This document shows positions 31,770-42,001 of a stretch of DNA of 42,742 nt, piece by piece. Under the pieces are notes generated by a model. It was not told the origin of the DNA. It saw only the letters and a program-made list of their open reading frames with translations, and made no database searches. Source of the DNA: Tieghemiomyces parasiticus (lineage: Eukaryota > Kickxellomycota > Dimargaritomycetes > Dimargaritales > Dimargaritaceae); assembly GCA_027575765.1 (NCBI GenBank), contig JANBPT010000344.1, forward strand, positions 1 to 42,742, given 5' to 3'. Each line of letters starts with the position of its first letter. Position 1 is the first letter of the stretch. The translations under genes were made by a program, and so were the position numbers.

Positions 31770-32483
31770 ATGACCACCGTTGCTACCCACCATAGCGTCC
31801 TTGCGCTGTCGGAGCAGTTTACCTCGCTTACCGTCGACGGCGCCAGCTACACCAACAACTTCGATTACGGCTACACCTGTGCCCCTGCCGTCTACCTTGC
31901 CGAGGCGGAGACGCCAATGTTTTGCCCCCCCTCGCCGTCCCTCAGCCCCAATTTCCTGCCGTACGGGGAGAACTACGAGCAGGCCCTGGACGCGTGCTAT
32001 TATGTGCCGGAGAGTTACCGCGGGATCCAGTATGTGAAGACGGTTCCCTACGCCCACATGGATCCGTACTCTCTGGATGCCCCCGATCTACCCGACTTGA
32101 GCGCTTTGTCGCTTGCTAACGACGACGCCAGCGAAGAGGCACCCGCACCCGCCCTCGACGCCCTTACCAAGAAAGTGCCCCCGACCGTTCCCGCCTATGA
32201 CTTCCCATCCCCGACCGTAACTCCGCCCTTCTCTCCCCCGCCCTCCCCACCCAGCAGTCCTGCCATCGCACCGCGACACCTCCGGTTCCCGCGGACCACG
32301 TCCCAATTCAGCGTTGACTACGACCAGCTCATTGCCGAACTTGAGGCTGCCTGTCCGGTCATCGCGCCGAAGAAGCCGGTCCCCTGCACCACTGAGGTTT
32401 TGCTCAGCGGGGTGGTGCCCGGACATCGACGCAAGGTACTGCGCTCGCGCCACAGCCCCTACGCGCGCCCGCAGCGCAGTTAG
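31770..32483 (+). CDS. Proline-rich orphan protein (237 residues)
   Basis: A single exon with ATG in a good context (GTCACCATGA). There is no signal peptide or membrane segment, so the protein is probably cytosolic or nuclear. The N-terminal third is rich in Tyr, Ala and aromatic residues; the middle is acidic (DAPDLPDLSALSLANDDASEE, split here by composition, about residues 102-125). A Pro/Ser-rich tract follows (about 138-165, with SPPPSPPSSP), then a short potential amphipathic helix (YDQLIAELEAACP), and a basic Arg/Lys-rich end (GHRRKVLRSRHS). An acidic plus Pro-rich plus basic-tail composition is common in transcriptional co-regulators and small phosphoregulated proteins, but that is only suggestive. 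No family is recognised. Strong GC third positions, a TATA box and a pyrimidine-rich leader support a real gene. Confidence 0.75.
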   Translation: MTTVATHHSVLALSEQFTSLTVDGASYTNNFDYGYTCAPAVYLAEAETPMFCPPSPSLSPNFLPYGENYEQALDACYYVPESYRGIQYVKTVPYAHMDPYSLDAPDLPDLSALSLANDDASEEAPAPALDALTKKVPPTVPAYDFPSPTVTPPFSPPPSPPSSPAIAPRHLRFPRTTSQFSVDYDQLIAELEAACPVIAPKKPVPCTTEVLLSGVVPGHRRKVLRSRHSPYARPQRS

Positions 32484-33303
32484 CCATGACTTCGGCATGT
32501 TTGTTTTTAGTGGTTTTTTTTTCTCTCCTGCGTTTACCCCTTTGCTTCTACCGTTTCCCGCCCACTCCATACACTCCTGTTGCATTTCAATACTTACTTC
32601 CCATTACTTACCTATCCCTTCCTTCTCATCGGCTTAACCTTCGCCTGAGCCTCTTGCACCATCTCAATATCTGTACTTGTATTACCTTTCGACCTGGTAT
32701 AAAAATTCACCAAAAAGTCGACTGTGTATTGCGGACCGCAGCATGGCAACCAGAGACACTGGTGGCTTGAATAATGGGCTGGTGATGCCAGTATGTGAAT
32801 GCTGCTTACCTACAGTGTTGTAGTTTGGGTATATTACAGATGAGTGTCTGGGTCTAGCTATGCATCTATCGGGGAGGTTTGTTTATAGGTAATAATCGAA
32901 GGGGATCTGGTAATGGAAGCCCAAGTATCTGAAGATTCAGGGGCAGTGGTAAGCAGATAATCTGCTATTCCAGGTGAAAGCGGTGGTATGATGAACAGTC
33001 ACCCTTGTACTACATGCCATCGTCGTCTAGAGGTGCTGGGGCGGGGCACTTTGAGGAGGCGGTTAGTGACGTGGGCTACGAAGGCCCTGCTACCTTGGTC
33101 CGACGGGGTCTTTTAAAGACCTGCAACCACCTGTCGTTTCACCACTCTCAATTAGCAATGATTTACACTGAGCTGTTCCCAACGTTTCTCTAGAGGCGAA
33201 ATCCGCCACGTATTCGGGCCAACCCAGCCGCTTTGCCTAGGGGTGTCTGGCAGCTTCTCTGCTGGTATCAAATCGGACCGGCCAGCCAGCTTTCTTGAAC
33301 CAT
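32484..33303. other. Convergent intergenic region
   Basis: Lies between the plus-strand orphan and the minus-strand hydrolase, which point at each other. It holds T-rich 3' sequence after the orphan gene and otherwise AT-balanced DNA. No gene is seen. Confidence 0.5.
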
Positions 33304-34475
33304 TTACCCGACCTTGTTGAATCGAAACTTCTCGCCAGTCACTTCAATGACTGTGGGATCTTTGGCAAGCGCCAGATCACGGAGCCGAAGGTGCTGTGCC
33401 AAGAACTCGAGAATCGCTCGGATCTCCCGCTGGATAATAGAGAGTGTCATGGGCCCAAAGGTTACAAGGAGTGGTTGGTAGGTCCATATGAGGTTAATGC
33501 CGGTTTTTCTCTGGCGACAGATGCATTCCTGGTCGCGCGTATGGGTAAAAACACCCTTGGCTATAGCGTTCCAGGATCCGGTCTTTCTGCCATGCCGTAC
33601 TGAACGGGCTTAGGTCGACAAAGCTTACCTCCGACTGTGGCATCGTGTGGCCCTTGTTAGGTAGACAGAGCAGTTCAATCCGGCGGGCCTTCAGGTGCTC
33701 CTTCATCACGGTTACCTGTAGATGGGGGACACGTATATGAGAGGGGGAGGGGTTTGAAATGTCAGTCGAGAGGACTAGTCCAGATTTTCTTGACCATAGA
33801 CAGGAGTTCCTCTTGATCTTCCTGGTGCCGATTTATATAATAACTTACAGTTGTTTCAGCTTTGGAAACCGGTATCTGAGCGTCAGCAGTGCCGCACGTG
33901 ATGAGGATTGGTGTTAGAATCGCCGCCGACACTTCAAACAGGGGTTTGGAAGTGGCGGTACCGCGCCAAGTCTGAAGGGCCTCGTCCACCGGTAACCCGC
34001 TCACAGAGACGACCCCGCCTAGGGCCCCCGCCACCGGTGACCCACACAGGGCCAGGTCCAAGGCAGCAGAGCCACCCTGTGAGAACCCAAACAAAAAGAT
34101 CTCTTCAGGCCGCCAGCCCTTAGTGTCGCACAAGTATGAGCTGATCAGGCGGGCCAGCCATTCGCGGGTACCCTTTAGACCGCGGATGCGGTCAGGGTGG
34201 CCTGTGGGGAGCGGGTCGCCGTGTACGTCGAACGCCGGGAACCAGCCAGTGCCCTCGGGAAAGTACGGAATGGGCGCTGGGCCGGCGACCGCGAGTAAAG
34301 CGGTCTGCGGGATGTGGTAGGCTATAGCGGCCTGGATAAAGTTGGCCGGGGTGTCGCCCAGCCCGTGGAACAGAATCAGTAGGTTGTGGTTGTGGCCGTC
34401 GGGACTAGGACGGTATTCGAACTGCAGGCCGGGGAACTCACTCGCCCGTGGGGACCGGTCAATCGATTGGGCCAT
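33304..34475 (-). CDS. Phospholipase/carboxylesterase-family serine hydrolase (alpha/beta fold)
   Basis: Three exons, 34475-33849, 33715-33629 and 33429-33304, give 279 residues. Intron 1 (33848-33716) is GTAAGT..CTACAG and intron 2 (33628-33430) is GTAAGC..TCCAG, both phase 0. The fold is that of the acyl-protein thioesterase/carboxylesterase family, and the layout recalls the yeast Ydl057w group. ILFHGLGDTPANF (35-47) is the oxyanion-hole strand, GFSQGG gives nucleophile S132, CGTADAQIP gives the acid D198, and GHTMPQSE in exon 2 gives H232. Exon 3 (REIRAILEFL) supplies the last helix of the fold. Unspliced, the frame would end at 33762 without the catalytic His, so splicing is needed for an active enzyme. 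Likely a cytosolic esterase or thioesterase; substrate unknown. The start is the ATG at 34475. It is divergent from the mannosidase gene. Confidence 0.88.
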
Positions 34476-35365
34476 TGCCAATAATAATAATAATATGAAT
34501 ATTCGAGCAGGTCGAGTAGCCGAAGCAGAAAGCGCGATTCCATTAGGAGACGACCCGAAATGACCCCGAGGGTCCAGAGCAAGACCAGGTGAAAGGAAGT
34601 TACGCGGACGTTTTTACGCTTTGGGTATTTCACACTAGTGGGCTACGTCCGCTATGACATACTCTGGGTGCAAGGTTAACTCTGGCAAGTACCCGCAGAA
34701 CCAAAGTGATGCTGAATACGACAGATACAGGCCCCTTGGCCACAGCGGACCGTAGGGTCCCACGGGCGGCCGGAAGACTCTACTGCGTTTGGTTCATTCC
34801 GCCCAACGGATTGTCCACGGTGTGTGCCAGGGAGCAGTTGAGACAAGATCAATAGCGGCCACTATTATCTGTGGCCACCAACGGGAAGCTAGTTGGCATG
34901 GGTTACTAGCTAGTGTTGCTACAGCAGCTGCAGGACAATACGTATGGCGGCATCTGTCCAGGGGCCTAGCAGTATATGAAGTGACGAGCCAACAGGTGGC
35001 TGACGCAAGCGGCCCTCCCCCCTCGTCGTAGTCTTTGGTGAGCGACTGGCGAAGCGGAGATGATGCGGCTGATTTATGCCGCTTCACAATGGACATGTAT
35101 CTACTATCCATATGTCCGTCCACCTTCTAGACTCCAACCGACACTGGGACGGGCCTTCCCCGCCTTTCCTTCTCCAACTAGAACATATTTTTTGGCCAGT
35201 CTGCTATTAGACAGTCGCTCACTCCACTAGCCACTACGCTCCTATTCCCCTCCCCACCCACCACTGTCACTGTCACTGTCACTGTCGCTGGTCCCCCACC
35301 CGCCTGCCCATCTCCCAGTTTCAGCCACCAACCAGGACGCTCTCCTCCATTGCCGCTCCGTTCGG
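34476..35365. other. Divergent promoter region, hydrolase and mannosidase
   Basis: About 890 bases shared by two divergent genes. There is an ATT trinucleotide run on the minus strand next to the hydrolase start (34481-34494), and a hexanucleotide repeat near the mannosidase start. Frames inside begin at non-ATG codons and look like chance. Confidence 0.45.
35262..35286 (+). repeat. CACTGT hexanucleotide repeat in mannosidase leader
   Basis: Four tandem CACTGT units lie about 80-100 bases ahead of the mannosidase ATG, probably in the promoter or 5' UTR. A degenerate further unit (CGCTGG) follows. Confidence 0.85.
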
Positions 35366-37426
35366 ATGTCTTCCCCACCTGAAGAATCTTTCGACCTACT
35401 TACCATGACCTCCCGAGCCCGCAATTGGGTCTCCACAGCTCGCCGGCGGGATTCCGACGACGATTTATCGGTCCAAGAACTGTCCGCGCTTACCATCCAG
35501 GGCACCGACAGTCCCTATGCCGGCGAGACCGACACCGTCCTGGCCCAGGCCGTCCGCGGTACAACCGATGCTACCGGTAAATCCCGAACATCCTACCCGC
35601 GCGGTCTCCTTGTACTCCTGTACTGTGTGATTATTGGCACCTTACTCCTGGGCCACCACGCCTACCGGTACTACTTTGACGCTGTCACGCCATTATTTGA
35701 ACCCGATCAGCAATCCGCACCGAATCTGCTCCCGGACCTGTCCCCTCAAGAGCAGGAACTGTGGTTGCGCCGGCGCGACGAGGTGGTGGGTGCCTTTCGT
35801 CATGCCTGGGGCGGTTATCGCCGCGACGCCTTTGGCAGCGACGAGTACGCCCCCGTGGCCCGTACGGGTCTCAACCTATCCTCCCGCGGTCTTGGGTACA
35901 CCATCGTAGACAGCCTAGATACCATGCTCCTGATGGGGCTCACTGCCGAGTACCACGACGCCCGCCAATGGATCACCGCCCACCTTGACTTTGACATCGC
36001 CGGCGAGTCCGTCTCGGTCTTTGAGACCAATATCCGCGTTCTAGGTGGCCTGCTGGCGGCCTACCACCTCAGTGGTAAGGACCAGCTCTACCTCGAACGT
36101 GCTGTCGACCTAGCCGACCGTTTACTGACGGCCTGGACCAGTACCGGCCCCTACCCGACGGCTAAGGTGTTCCTGGCTCGCTCACCTCCGGGTACGGCGG
36201 CCCACCTCCTCGAGTGGCAGACGATCAATGTCCAGGCCAAGGGCCAAGTCTCATTGGCCGAGGTTGGTAGCTTGCAACTCGAGTTTGCCTACCTCAGCCA
36301 TATCACGGGTGATCCCAAGTACCACCGTCGCGCCCAGGACGTGATGCGCGCCCTGCACGCCATCCCCACATTGGACGGCCTGCTCCCGACCTTCGTAAAT
36401 GTGGTCGACAACACGCCCAGCGCGGGCCAGGTAACCGCGGGCGCTCACGGCGACAGCTACTTTGAATATCTGCTCAAACAATGGATCCAAACCCGCGGAC
36501 ACCCGGACCAGCAGGCCCTGCGAGACATGTACGACGCGTCCGTAGAGGGTATCAAACGCCACATGATCCGCACGTCGCTGACCGCCGGGGTCACCTTGGT
36601 AGGCGAATTGTGGCTCCCATTCCTGGGTCGCGTCCCCTGGAAGCAGTACGTCAACGACTATAACCGCGGCGTCAAGAACCGACCCGAGTTCATCCCCAAG
36701 GCCGAGCACCTGGCCTGTTTCCTGCCGGGCCTCCTCGCTCTAGGCGCCACCCGCGGGTACTCCCTCGCGGCCATCCGTGCGGGCCACAGCCGCCGGACTA
36801 AGCCTCATTTGACCCCGCGCGACCAGGAGGACCTGGACCTCGCTGAGAAGCTCGCCTACGGGTGCTGGAAAATGTACAACTCCACCGCCACTGGACTGGC
36901 CCCCGAGTACATTCGATTTGATTACGACCGGTTCGGTCAGAGTCCCTACTACACCCACACCACCGGCCAAGACCGCCACTCGACGACCGCTAACGACGCC
37001 AGCCGGCCGCGAACCGGATGGTCTGCACCCGCCGCCGGATTTGGACCGCAGCCCAAGGCCTGGGCTATCGAAGCCGACTATATCGTCCCGCCCGACCATG
37101 CCTACAATCTACTTCGTCCCGAGACGGTCGAAACGCTCTTCATCCTATGGCGCATTACCAAGAAGCCCCAATACCGCGATTGGGGCTGGCAAATCTTCCG
37201 GCAATTCCAGACCTATTCATTTTTCAAGGGCGGCGGGTACACCTCCCTTAAAGACGTCACGGTGGTCCCTCCCGAACGAGAAGACAAGATGGAGACCTTC
37301 TTCTTGGCCGAGACCCTCAAATACTTTTATCTGCTCTTCAGTCCCGATGATGTCCTGCCACTCGACCAGTACGTACTCAACACGGAGGCCCATCCTTTCC
37401 CGATCCTAGACCGGGTCACCCCGTAA
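35366..37426 (+). CDS. MNS1: ER mannosyl-oligosaccharide alpha-1,2-mannosidase (GH47, class I)
   Basis: A 686-residue single-exon type II membrane protein: cytosolic tail (1-79), signal-anchor helix RGLLVLLYCVIIGTLLLG (about 79-96), stem, and lumenal (alpha/alpha)7 catalytic domain (about 130-680). The family trims Man9GlcNAc2 on newly folded glycoproteins, using calcium and inversion of configuration. Matching positions of the human ER enzyme are E220 in VFETNIRVLGGLL (E330), D363 in GDSYFEYLLKQWI (D463), E586 in LRPETVETLF (E599), and T673 in NTEAHP, the calcium-binding Thr (T688). The conserved disulfide pair is C451 (HLACFLPG) and C500 (GCWKMY). DSLDTMLLMGL and DWGWQIF are further family blocks. 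Compared with yeast Mns1 (549 residues) it has a long N-terminal tail. A downstream in-frame ATG (residue 14) is a possible alternative start. Confidence 0.96.
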   Translation: MSSPPEESFDLLTMTSRARNWVSTARRRDSDDDLSVQELSALTIQGTDSPYAGETDTVLAQAVRGTTDATGKSRTSYPRGLLVLLYCVIIGTLLLGHHAYRYYFDAVTPLFEPDQQSAPNLLPDLSPQEQELWLRRRDEVVGAFRHAWGGYRRDAFGSDEYAPVARTGLNLSSRGLGYTIVDSLDTMLLMGLTAEYHDARQWITAHLDFDIAGESVSVFETNIRVLGGLLAAYHLSGKDQLYLERAVDLADRLLTAWTSTGPYPTAKVFLARSPPGTAAHLLEWQTINVQAKGQVSLAEVGSLQLEFAYLSHITGDPKYHRRAQDVMRALHAIPTLDGLLPTFVNVVDNTPSAGQVTAGAHGDSYFEYLLKQWIQTRGHPDQQALRDMYDASVEGIKRHMIRTSLTAGVTLVGELWLPFLGRVPWKQYVNDYNRGVKNRPEFIPKAEHLACFLPGLLALGATRGYSLAAIRAGHSRRTKPHLTPRDQEDLDLAEKLAYGCWKMYNSTATGLAPEYIRFDYDRFGQSPYYTHTTGQDRHSTTANDASRPRTGWSAPAAGFGPQPKAWAIEADYIVPPDHAYNLLRPETVETLFILWRITKKPQYRDWGWQIFRQFQTYSFFKGGGYTSLKDVTVVPPEREDKMETFFLAETLKYFYLLFSPDDVLPLDQYVLNTEAHPFPILDRVTP

Positions 37427-39916
37427 GGGAAGGGAACGGAGGGGGGAGGGTAGTTCGCAAAACTAAAATTAGCGACCACGGTAAACTAATCATCCGTTTA
37501 AATAGGCAGTTTCTTAATTTGCTACCATTATTACCCAACAATTGAAGGAGGAGGAGGAAATGTAGGCACGCCCTCCTACCCCCATAGGTATCATTGCGTT
37601 ATTGAAACACAATTCCGGTGCATCAGATAGTATCACTGTTATCATACATAAAAACGGTAAGTGAGCAAGGCGCAAGGCACTTGAATCATCGGGATGTAAA
37701 GTAAACGAGCGTTGGTACGCGGATCCGAGATAACTCGATCGGAAAGCAGACGAGGCGTACCCATCTGCTGTGTTTTGGAGAGGTGTTCGCATAGCAGTAT
37801 ACTTATTTTTGCGCCTGCTGAGGGGAGAATTGCGCGCTACCCACTCGCCAACTGTGCGTCTTGGGTAATGCGTTGTTTGCAGGGGCTGCGCCCGCCCAGT
37901 ATGCGTCATCGCATTTTGCACCGAAACTGGTGGATCCTGCGTTGCGCCTGTTGCTGTTGCTGCTGATGTCGCTGACACCAAGTCCTCGAGCTGCACCGAC
38001 AGTGCTAGGTAGACGCTACTTGCCATGCCAGCCTAGGTCAATGCCATTGATGGCTGGGTTGAAAACTGATCAGGGAAATTATTCACCACCATTGATGGTT
38101 ATTGTAGTCGGAATAATCGCCAACTTATGATCGCAGCCTTAACAGCGACCTCTTACTTGGGTTCAGAACGATCACGATAAGCCGAGTCCATCGAAGTCAC
38201 CTGCCCGTTTGATGTATTATCCTACGATGAGTCGTTCTTAGGATAGCATGCTTCAGTGTCCTCCCGTCTCCTTCGTGCCGTGTTTTTCCCTGCTGATATT
38301 CCTGCGATATATTCATCACTGCTGCTACTTCACATCAACGATTGGAAGTCAAGGCCGGAATGGATATATAGTATTTGTCCACCGGCCGCCTCAATAAACG
38401 AGAGACTGCTATATAACCCCTTTACTTTTGTATAGTATTCTCAACCCCCGTGTATTACTACGCCACAATCCTCTTGAGCCTCCGGGCCAACGGTGAGATT
38501 TCGGAGCAGTTCCGGTGTGCAAAGTTCCAGGACGATGGTGGTGGTGGTCTGGCGCCTGCCAAGGCTGCAAAGCGCAGGACCACTACTACTACCGTTGACA
38601 AGAAGCCGCAGGTGAAGTACCAGCACAAAGGCTGTTCCCCGCCAGGGCCATAAAGAACCTTCCGACCCTGCTATCGCCGGGCTAAGATGTAACAATAGCA
38701 AAGCTACTCGGGCCACTCTCTATGTGATGTAATGGAGGGGGGAGGAGCGCCCTAGAGTTGAGTCGGCTGGGCAGAGAAGCCTCATCTAAAAAATGGATGG
38801 AGTAAGTGTAGCCTGCTGTGAGACAACATACTAATAAGCTTGACCGACCGTTAGCCATTCTGCTAGCATTCTCATTGTACCGTAGGTTCACCGACGCGAA
38901 CGCACATGCAAACGGCTCGGTTCGTTAAATGTAAAATTAGCCTCCATCGAAATTCAAATTCACGGGACCCGCGCGACAAATAATACACACTGGTGGCGTG
39001 CTATCCATCATCGCATGACGCAAAGTCGTTGACAAATAATAGTATATAGGTGTGCGATACAAAAGACAATGACCTGTATCAGATATCCTAACGGAGGGTG
39101 CTTGGCCTGAGAGGAGAGGGCAGATGAAGGGAAGACCGAGTGAGGGCCGATTGGCCAGAAGCCCAAGGTGATAAGGGTATTTATTGCACATTTGACGATT
39201 AGACTGTAACGAATGATGCACTAGCTTGAAATCTATGTACTGGTGGGTAATCAGAGACCCGCTAATTGCAGTTGAGGGGTCTGGTTCCGGTTCGTCCTCT
39301 ATGGTAGGGAAAATTCGGGCTCTAGTTGAGCTCATATCCACCATTGGAAGCGGTCCGTTGATGGTGGAGGTCCAATTAAGGTGATCCCATCAGGATCACT
39401 ATAAGTGAAGAAAAGGCTGAGACCTCCGGGTGGATTCCCTCAGCTACCACATTCCATGACAGGAGCCGAAATGTCGTTAGTAGTCTGACCAAAATAATTA
39501 TTATACTGTCAAGGTTGTCAGAAAGGAAAAAAAAAAGGTAAACAGGTAGGAAGAAGTCATTAGATAAGGTGTCAGCAGCAGGGCAAAGGGAAGAAAGGGG
39601 ATATCAATTACAATGCGACAGAGAGATGGATGGAGAGGGTGTAATAGACAAGGAATGTGCATAAACAAGGTCCAGTTGGAAGAGCGAAATGAACACAAAA
39701 CTATATGCCAAGGTGCAAGAAAAAAAATATGGGGGGGCGAAGCGTCCAAGCAAGAAATAGTCAAACATGGAAAGAAGCAAAGGCACGTAGCATAGATGAG
39801 AGTCTATCGACTGGGCTTGTGTAGAATTGACAAAAGATGGCGAGGGGGATGAAACGGGAGTTGAAAAGTAAAGTCGGCAGCAGCAGTTTGTTAAATATCA
39901 ATGCTCTAGCGAGAAA
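37427..39916. other. Intergenic, mannosidase to homeodomain gene
   Basis: About 2.5 kb of AT-balanced DNA at the convergent 3' ends of the two genes. The longest frames (minus 38026-37514, 170 codons; minus 39344-38937, 135 codons) have ATG starts but no domain or signal features, and their length is within what chance allows. A TATATAAC at 38411-38418 is followed by a start-less plus frame (38450-38653) of unknown meaning. A purine-rich tract (39515-39750) lies near the homeodomain gene's 3' end. Confidence 0.4.
37514..38026 (-). CDS. Weak hypothetical protein (170 residues)
   Basis: An ATG frame of 170 codons, convergent with the mannosidase gene. Composition is unremarkable, with Thr/Ala/Ser in the first 35 residues and no motif, signal peptide or membrane segment. 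Codon use lacks the strong GC third-position bias of the firm genes, so this is more likely a chance frame than a gene. It is listed only because of its length. Confidence 0.15.
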   Translation of the reverse strand: MASSVYLALSVQLEDLVSATSAATATGATQDPPVSVQNAMTHTGRAQPLQTTHYPRRTVGEWVARNSPLSRRKNKYTAMRTPLQNTADGYASSAFRSSYLGSAYQRSFTLHPDDSSALRLAHLPFLCMITVILSDAPELCFNNAMIPMGVGGRAYISSSSFNCWVIMVAN

Positions 39917-42001
39917 CTATGAGTAGGAATCGTGGTCAGTACCCTGACCACTCTGAGAGACGGAGGCTGCATCAGATATGTCAAAAGCCTGGGACACGGC
40001 GACGGTTGGAATTGCCGGATTGGCGTGCCCCGGATGAGTGTTCGAAACTGGCGACGAATTCAAGCCAAACTGGCCGAGCTGGAACCCATGGTGGGACCAG
40101 GCAAGGTTATTAAAATCGATGGTTGGCGCCGGCTGGGTGGCTCCCGATGACGCCGGCCGCGCGGAAACTCCGCCCTCACATTGTGAAGGGCTGTACGTCT
40201 GCTGCTGTTGTGGCTGTCGTGACTCTACCGCGGGGACGAACGGGTGGGATAATTGATGGAGTGGTGAGGCCGGCGGCGGGGCCATACGCGGTTGGAAGGT
40301 TGGTCCACCACTGGGCGACGACCCGTGGGCGGTCCGTATTCCAAACTCCGCACTTTGCACGCGCTGTAAGGAAGGTCGGCCGCGCTGCAGTTGGGCCTGC
40401 TGTTGCTGGCGGTGCAGCTGATTTGATAAGGGCGACGGCGGGAAAGTAACCCCAGCGTGCAGCTGAGCCGACAGGAAACCCGCAGCCGAGACGCCAGGCA
40501 TCCACGCCGAGGTTATCTGCGGAGTGAAAGAGTATCCCGCGGCAGCCGGATCGGTGGGGGCAATGACCGGCGGTGTATCATGGTTACCCGGCTCGGAGAA
40601 TCGTCTCTCTTTGCCACCATGCGCGGTGCCAGTCTCCGCTGCCAGGTGGGAAGGTAATTGTATGGGGCCCGACGCCGGTCGTGTTAGTTGCGCCGGAGAA
40701 CCCGCTGGCACGGGCGAGGCTTCCCCAGTGCCGGGTTCAACTGCTGCGGTGTAGCCACTCTGCGGAGGCGTCGCGAAACCGGTCAACGGATACGGCTGGA
40801 CGTCAGTTGTAAGCCCCAAATGCGTGTCCCCGGTGGGCGCTAGAGTGGCCGATCCGTCGCTAGGCAGGGTGGTCAGGGCCCCAACAAAGTTACCGGTGGG
40901 TGTCCCAAGCTGGGGAAAATGCGGCATGAAGTTAATATTGAGAAGATTGGCAGAGCTCGTCGTCGGATCAAAGCCCAAGTTCAAGCCGAGCTGCTGAAAC
41001 TGCGAGAAGTTAGCGAATAAGGTGGAGTGGTCGGTCGGGGCCGAACTCGCCGGTGAGTCGGTCAAGGACGCTGGTGAGTCTGAGCGCCTTGGGTTCGCCA
41101 GGTCAGGATGGGCAGCTGGGTGGTGGCCGGGATAATAGTAACTGGGTACCGACAGCGAGCCGGCGGAGTGGTTGGCAAGGGATGGATGGTGGGTACCGTG
41201 AGTGGAAAACACAGACGTGTGGTAGATAGCCGGTGGAGCGGCGGCAGGATTGGATCCACTCATTGGGGGGTGATGGGAGTGAGCACCCAAGCCTGCCGCA
41301 GGTCCGCCAGGTAGAGGAGAGTAGAGCGGTGTGGTGGGTATCGGGGTGTGGGAGTAGAAGGAAGACCCCGGGACGTTCCCTAACCGCAGGGGTTGGAACG
41401 GCCGGTGAGACAAAGCGTTGGCGGCGGCGACTACGGGATCCTCGGGTGTCGAGAGCAAGGCATTCTGCATCCCCGGATACGTGGTGTTGTAGGTCACCAA
41501 CGGGGTGCCGGTTACAGCGAAGGTGGGGGCGGTCGACGGGAGGGCGGCAGTGACGCGAGGTGAGGGCCTTGATCCTGTGCCGGAGCTATCGTGGGAAAGC
41601 CGCCCGGCTTCGTCGTCCGCGCTGGGTTCCGTGCCGGGTGCCGCGGACGTGGTGTCGGAGACCAATGCGGCTTTATCTGCGGCCACCTTGCGGTTCTTTT
41701 CCTTGGCTCGCCGGTTCTGGAACCACACCTGGACGCTCCGGGCCGTCATGTCCAACCGCTCACCCAGTTCGCGTCGTATGGCGGCGCTAGGCTTAGGGTC
41801 CTTGATGAACACATCCTCGAGTAGCTTGAATTGCTTGCGCGTCGTCCGTTGCCGATGCTTGACCTCGTTAGGATTATAAAAAGTGGGCTTAAATTCCGAC
41901 TGGTGACCCCGGCGTGACGGGCCGCCGGCTCTGGACTTCTTGGGTTTGCTAGTAGACTCCATAGGGGTAGGGGAAATCACGGAAAGGCCAATCGCCAACA
42001 T
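39917..42001 (-). CDS. Homeodomain transcription factor (Phx1-like fungal class)
   Basis: A 694-residue single-exon nuclear regulator. The homeodomain lies near the N-terminus (residues about 47-106, bases 41863-41684), with recognition helix VQVWFQNRRAKEKNRK; W93, F94, N96 and R98 are the invariant residues. The preceding FYNPNEVKHRQRTT matches the FYNPFEVKHRRRT signature of a fungal homeobox class that includes fission yeast Phx1. A basic segment (KPKKSRAGG, about 19-27) may be a nuclear localisation signal. The remaining 590 residues are low complexity, rich in Ser, Pro, His, Gly and Thr, with a short Gln tract near the middle of the C-terminal half, typical of activation or interaction regions. 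The ATG at 42001 is used; an alternative start is M14 (MESTSKPKK). Targets cannot be read from the neighbours. Confidence 0.93.
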   Translation of the reverse strand: MLAIGLSVISPTPMESTSKPKKSRAGGPSRRGHQSEFKPTFYNPNEVKHRQRTTRKQFKLLEDVFIKDPKPSAAIRRELGERLDMTARSVQVWFQNRRAKEKNRKVAADKAALVSDTTSAAPGTEPSADDEAGRLSHDSSGTGSRPSPRVTAALPSTAPTFAVTGTPLVTYNTTYPGMQNALLSTPEDPVVAAANALSHRPFQPLRLGNVPGSSFYSHTPIPTTPLYSPLPGGPAAGLGAHSHHPPMSGSNPAAAPPAIYHTSVFSTHGTHHPSLANHSAGSLSVPSYYYPGHHPAAHPDLANPRRSDSPASLTDSPASSAPTDHSTLFANFSQFQQLGLNLGFDPTTSSANLLNINFMPHFPQLGTPTGNFVGALTTLPSDGSATLAPTGDTHLGLTTDVQPYPLTGFATPPQSGYTAAVEPGTGEASPVPAGSPAQLTRPASGPIQLPSHLAAETGTAHGGKERRFSEPGNHDTPPVIAPTDPAAAGYSFTPQITSAWMPGVSAAGFLSAQLHAGVTFPPSPLSNQLHRQQQQAQLQRGRPSLQRVQSAEFGIRTAHGSSPSGGPTFQPRMAPPPASPLHQLSHPFVPAVESRQPQQQQTYSPSQCEGGVSARPASSGATQPAPTIDFNNLAWSHHGFQLGQFGLNSSPVSNTHPGHANPAIPTVAVSQAFDISDAASVSQSGQGTDHDSYS

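Noticed and set aside
38450..38653. Plus frame after a TATATAAC, with a Lys/Arg/Thr-rich end
   Set aside because: It begins at GTG with no ATG and matches no family; opposite-strand frame also lacks ATG.
38937..39344. 135-codon ATG frame on the minus strand
   Set aside because: No domain, signal peptide or codon bias; length is within chance for this much AT-balanced DNA.
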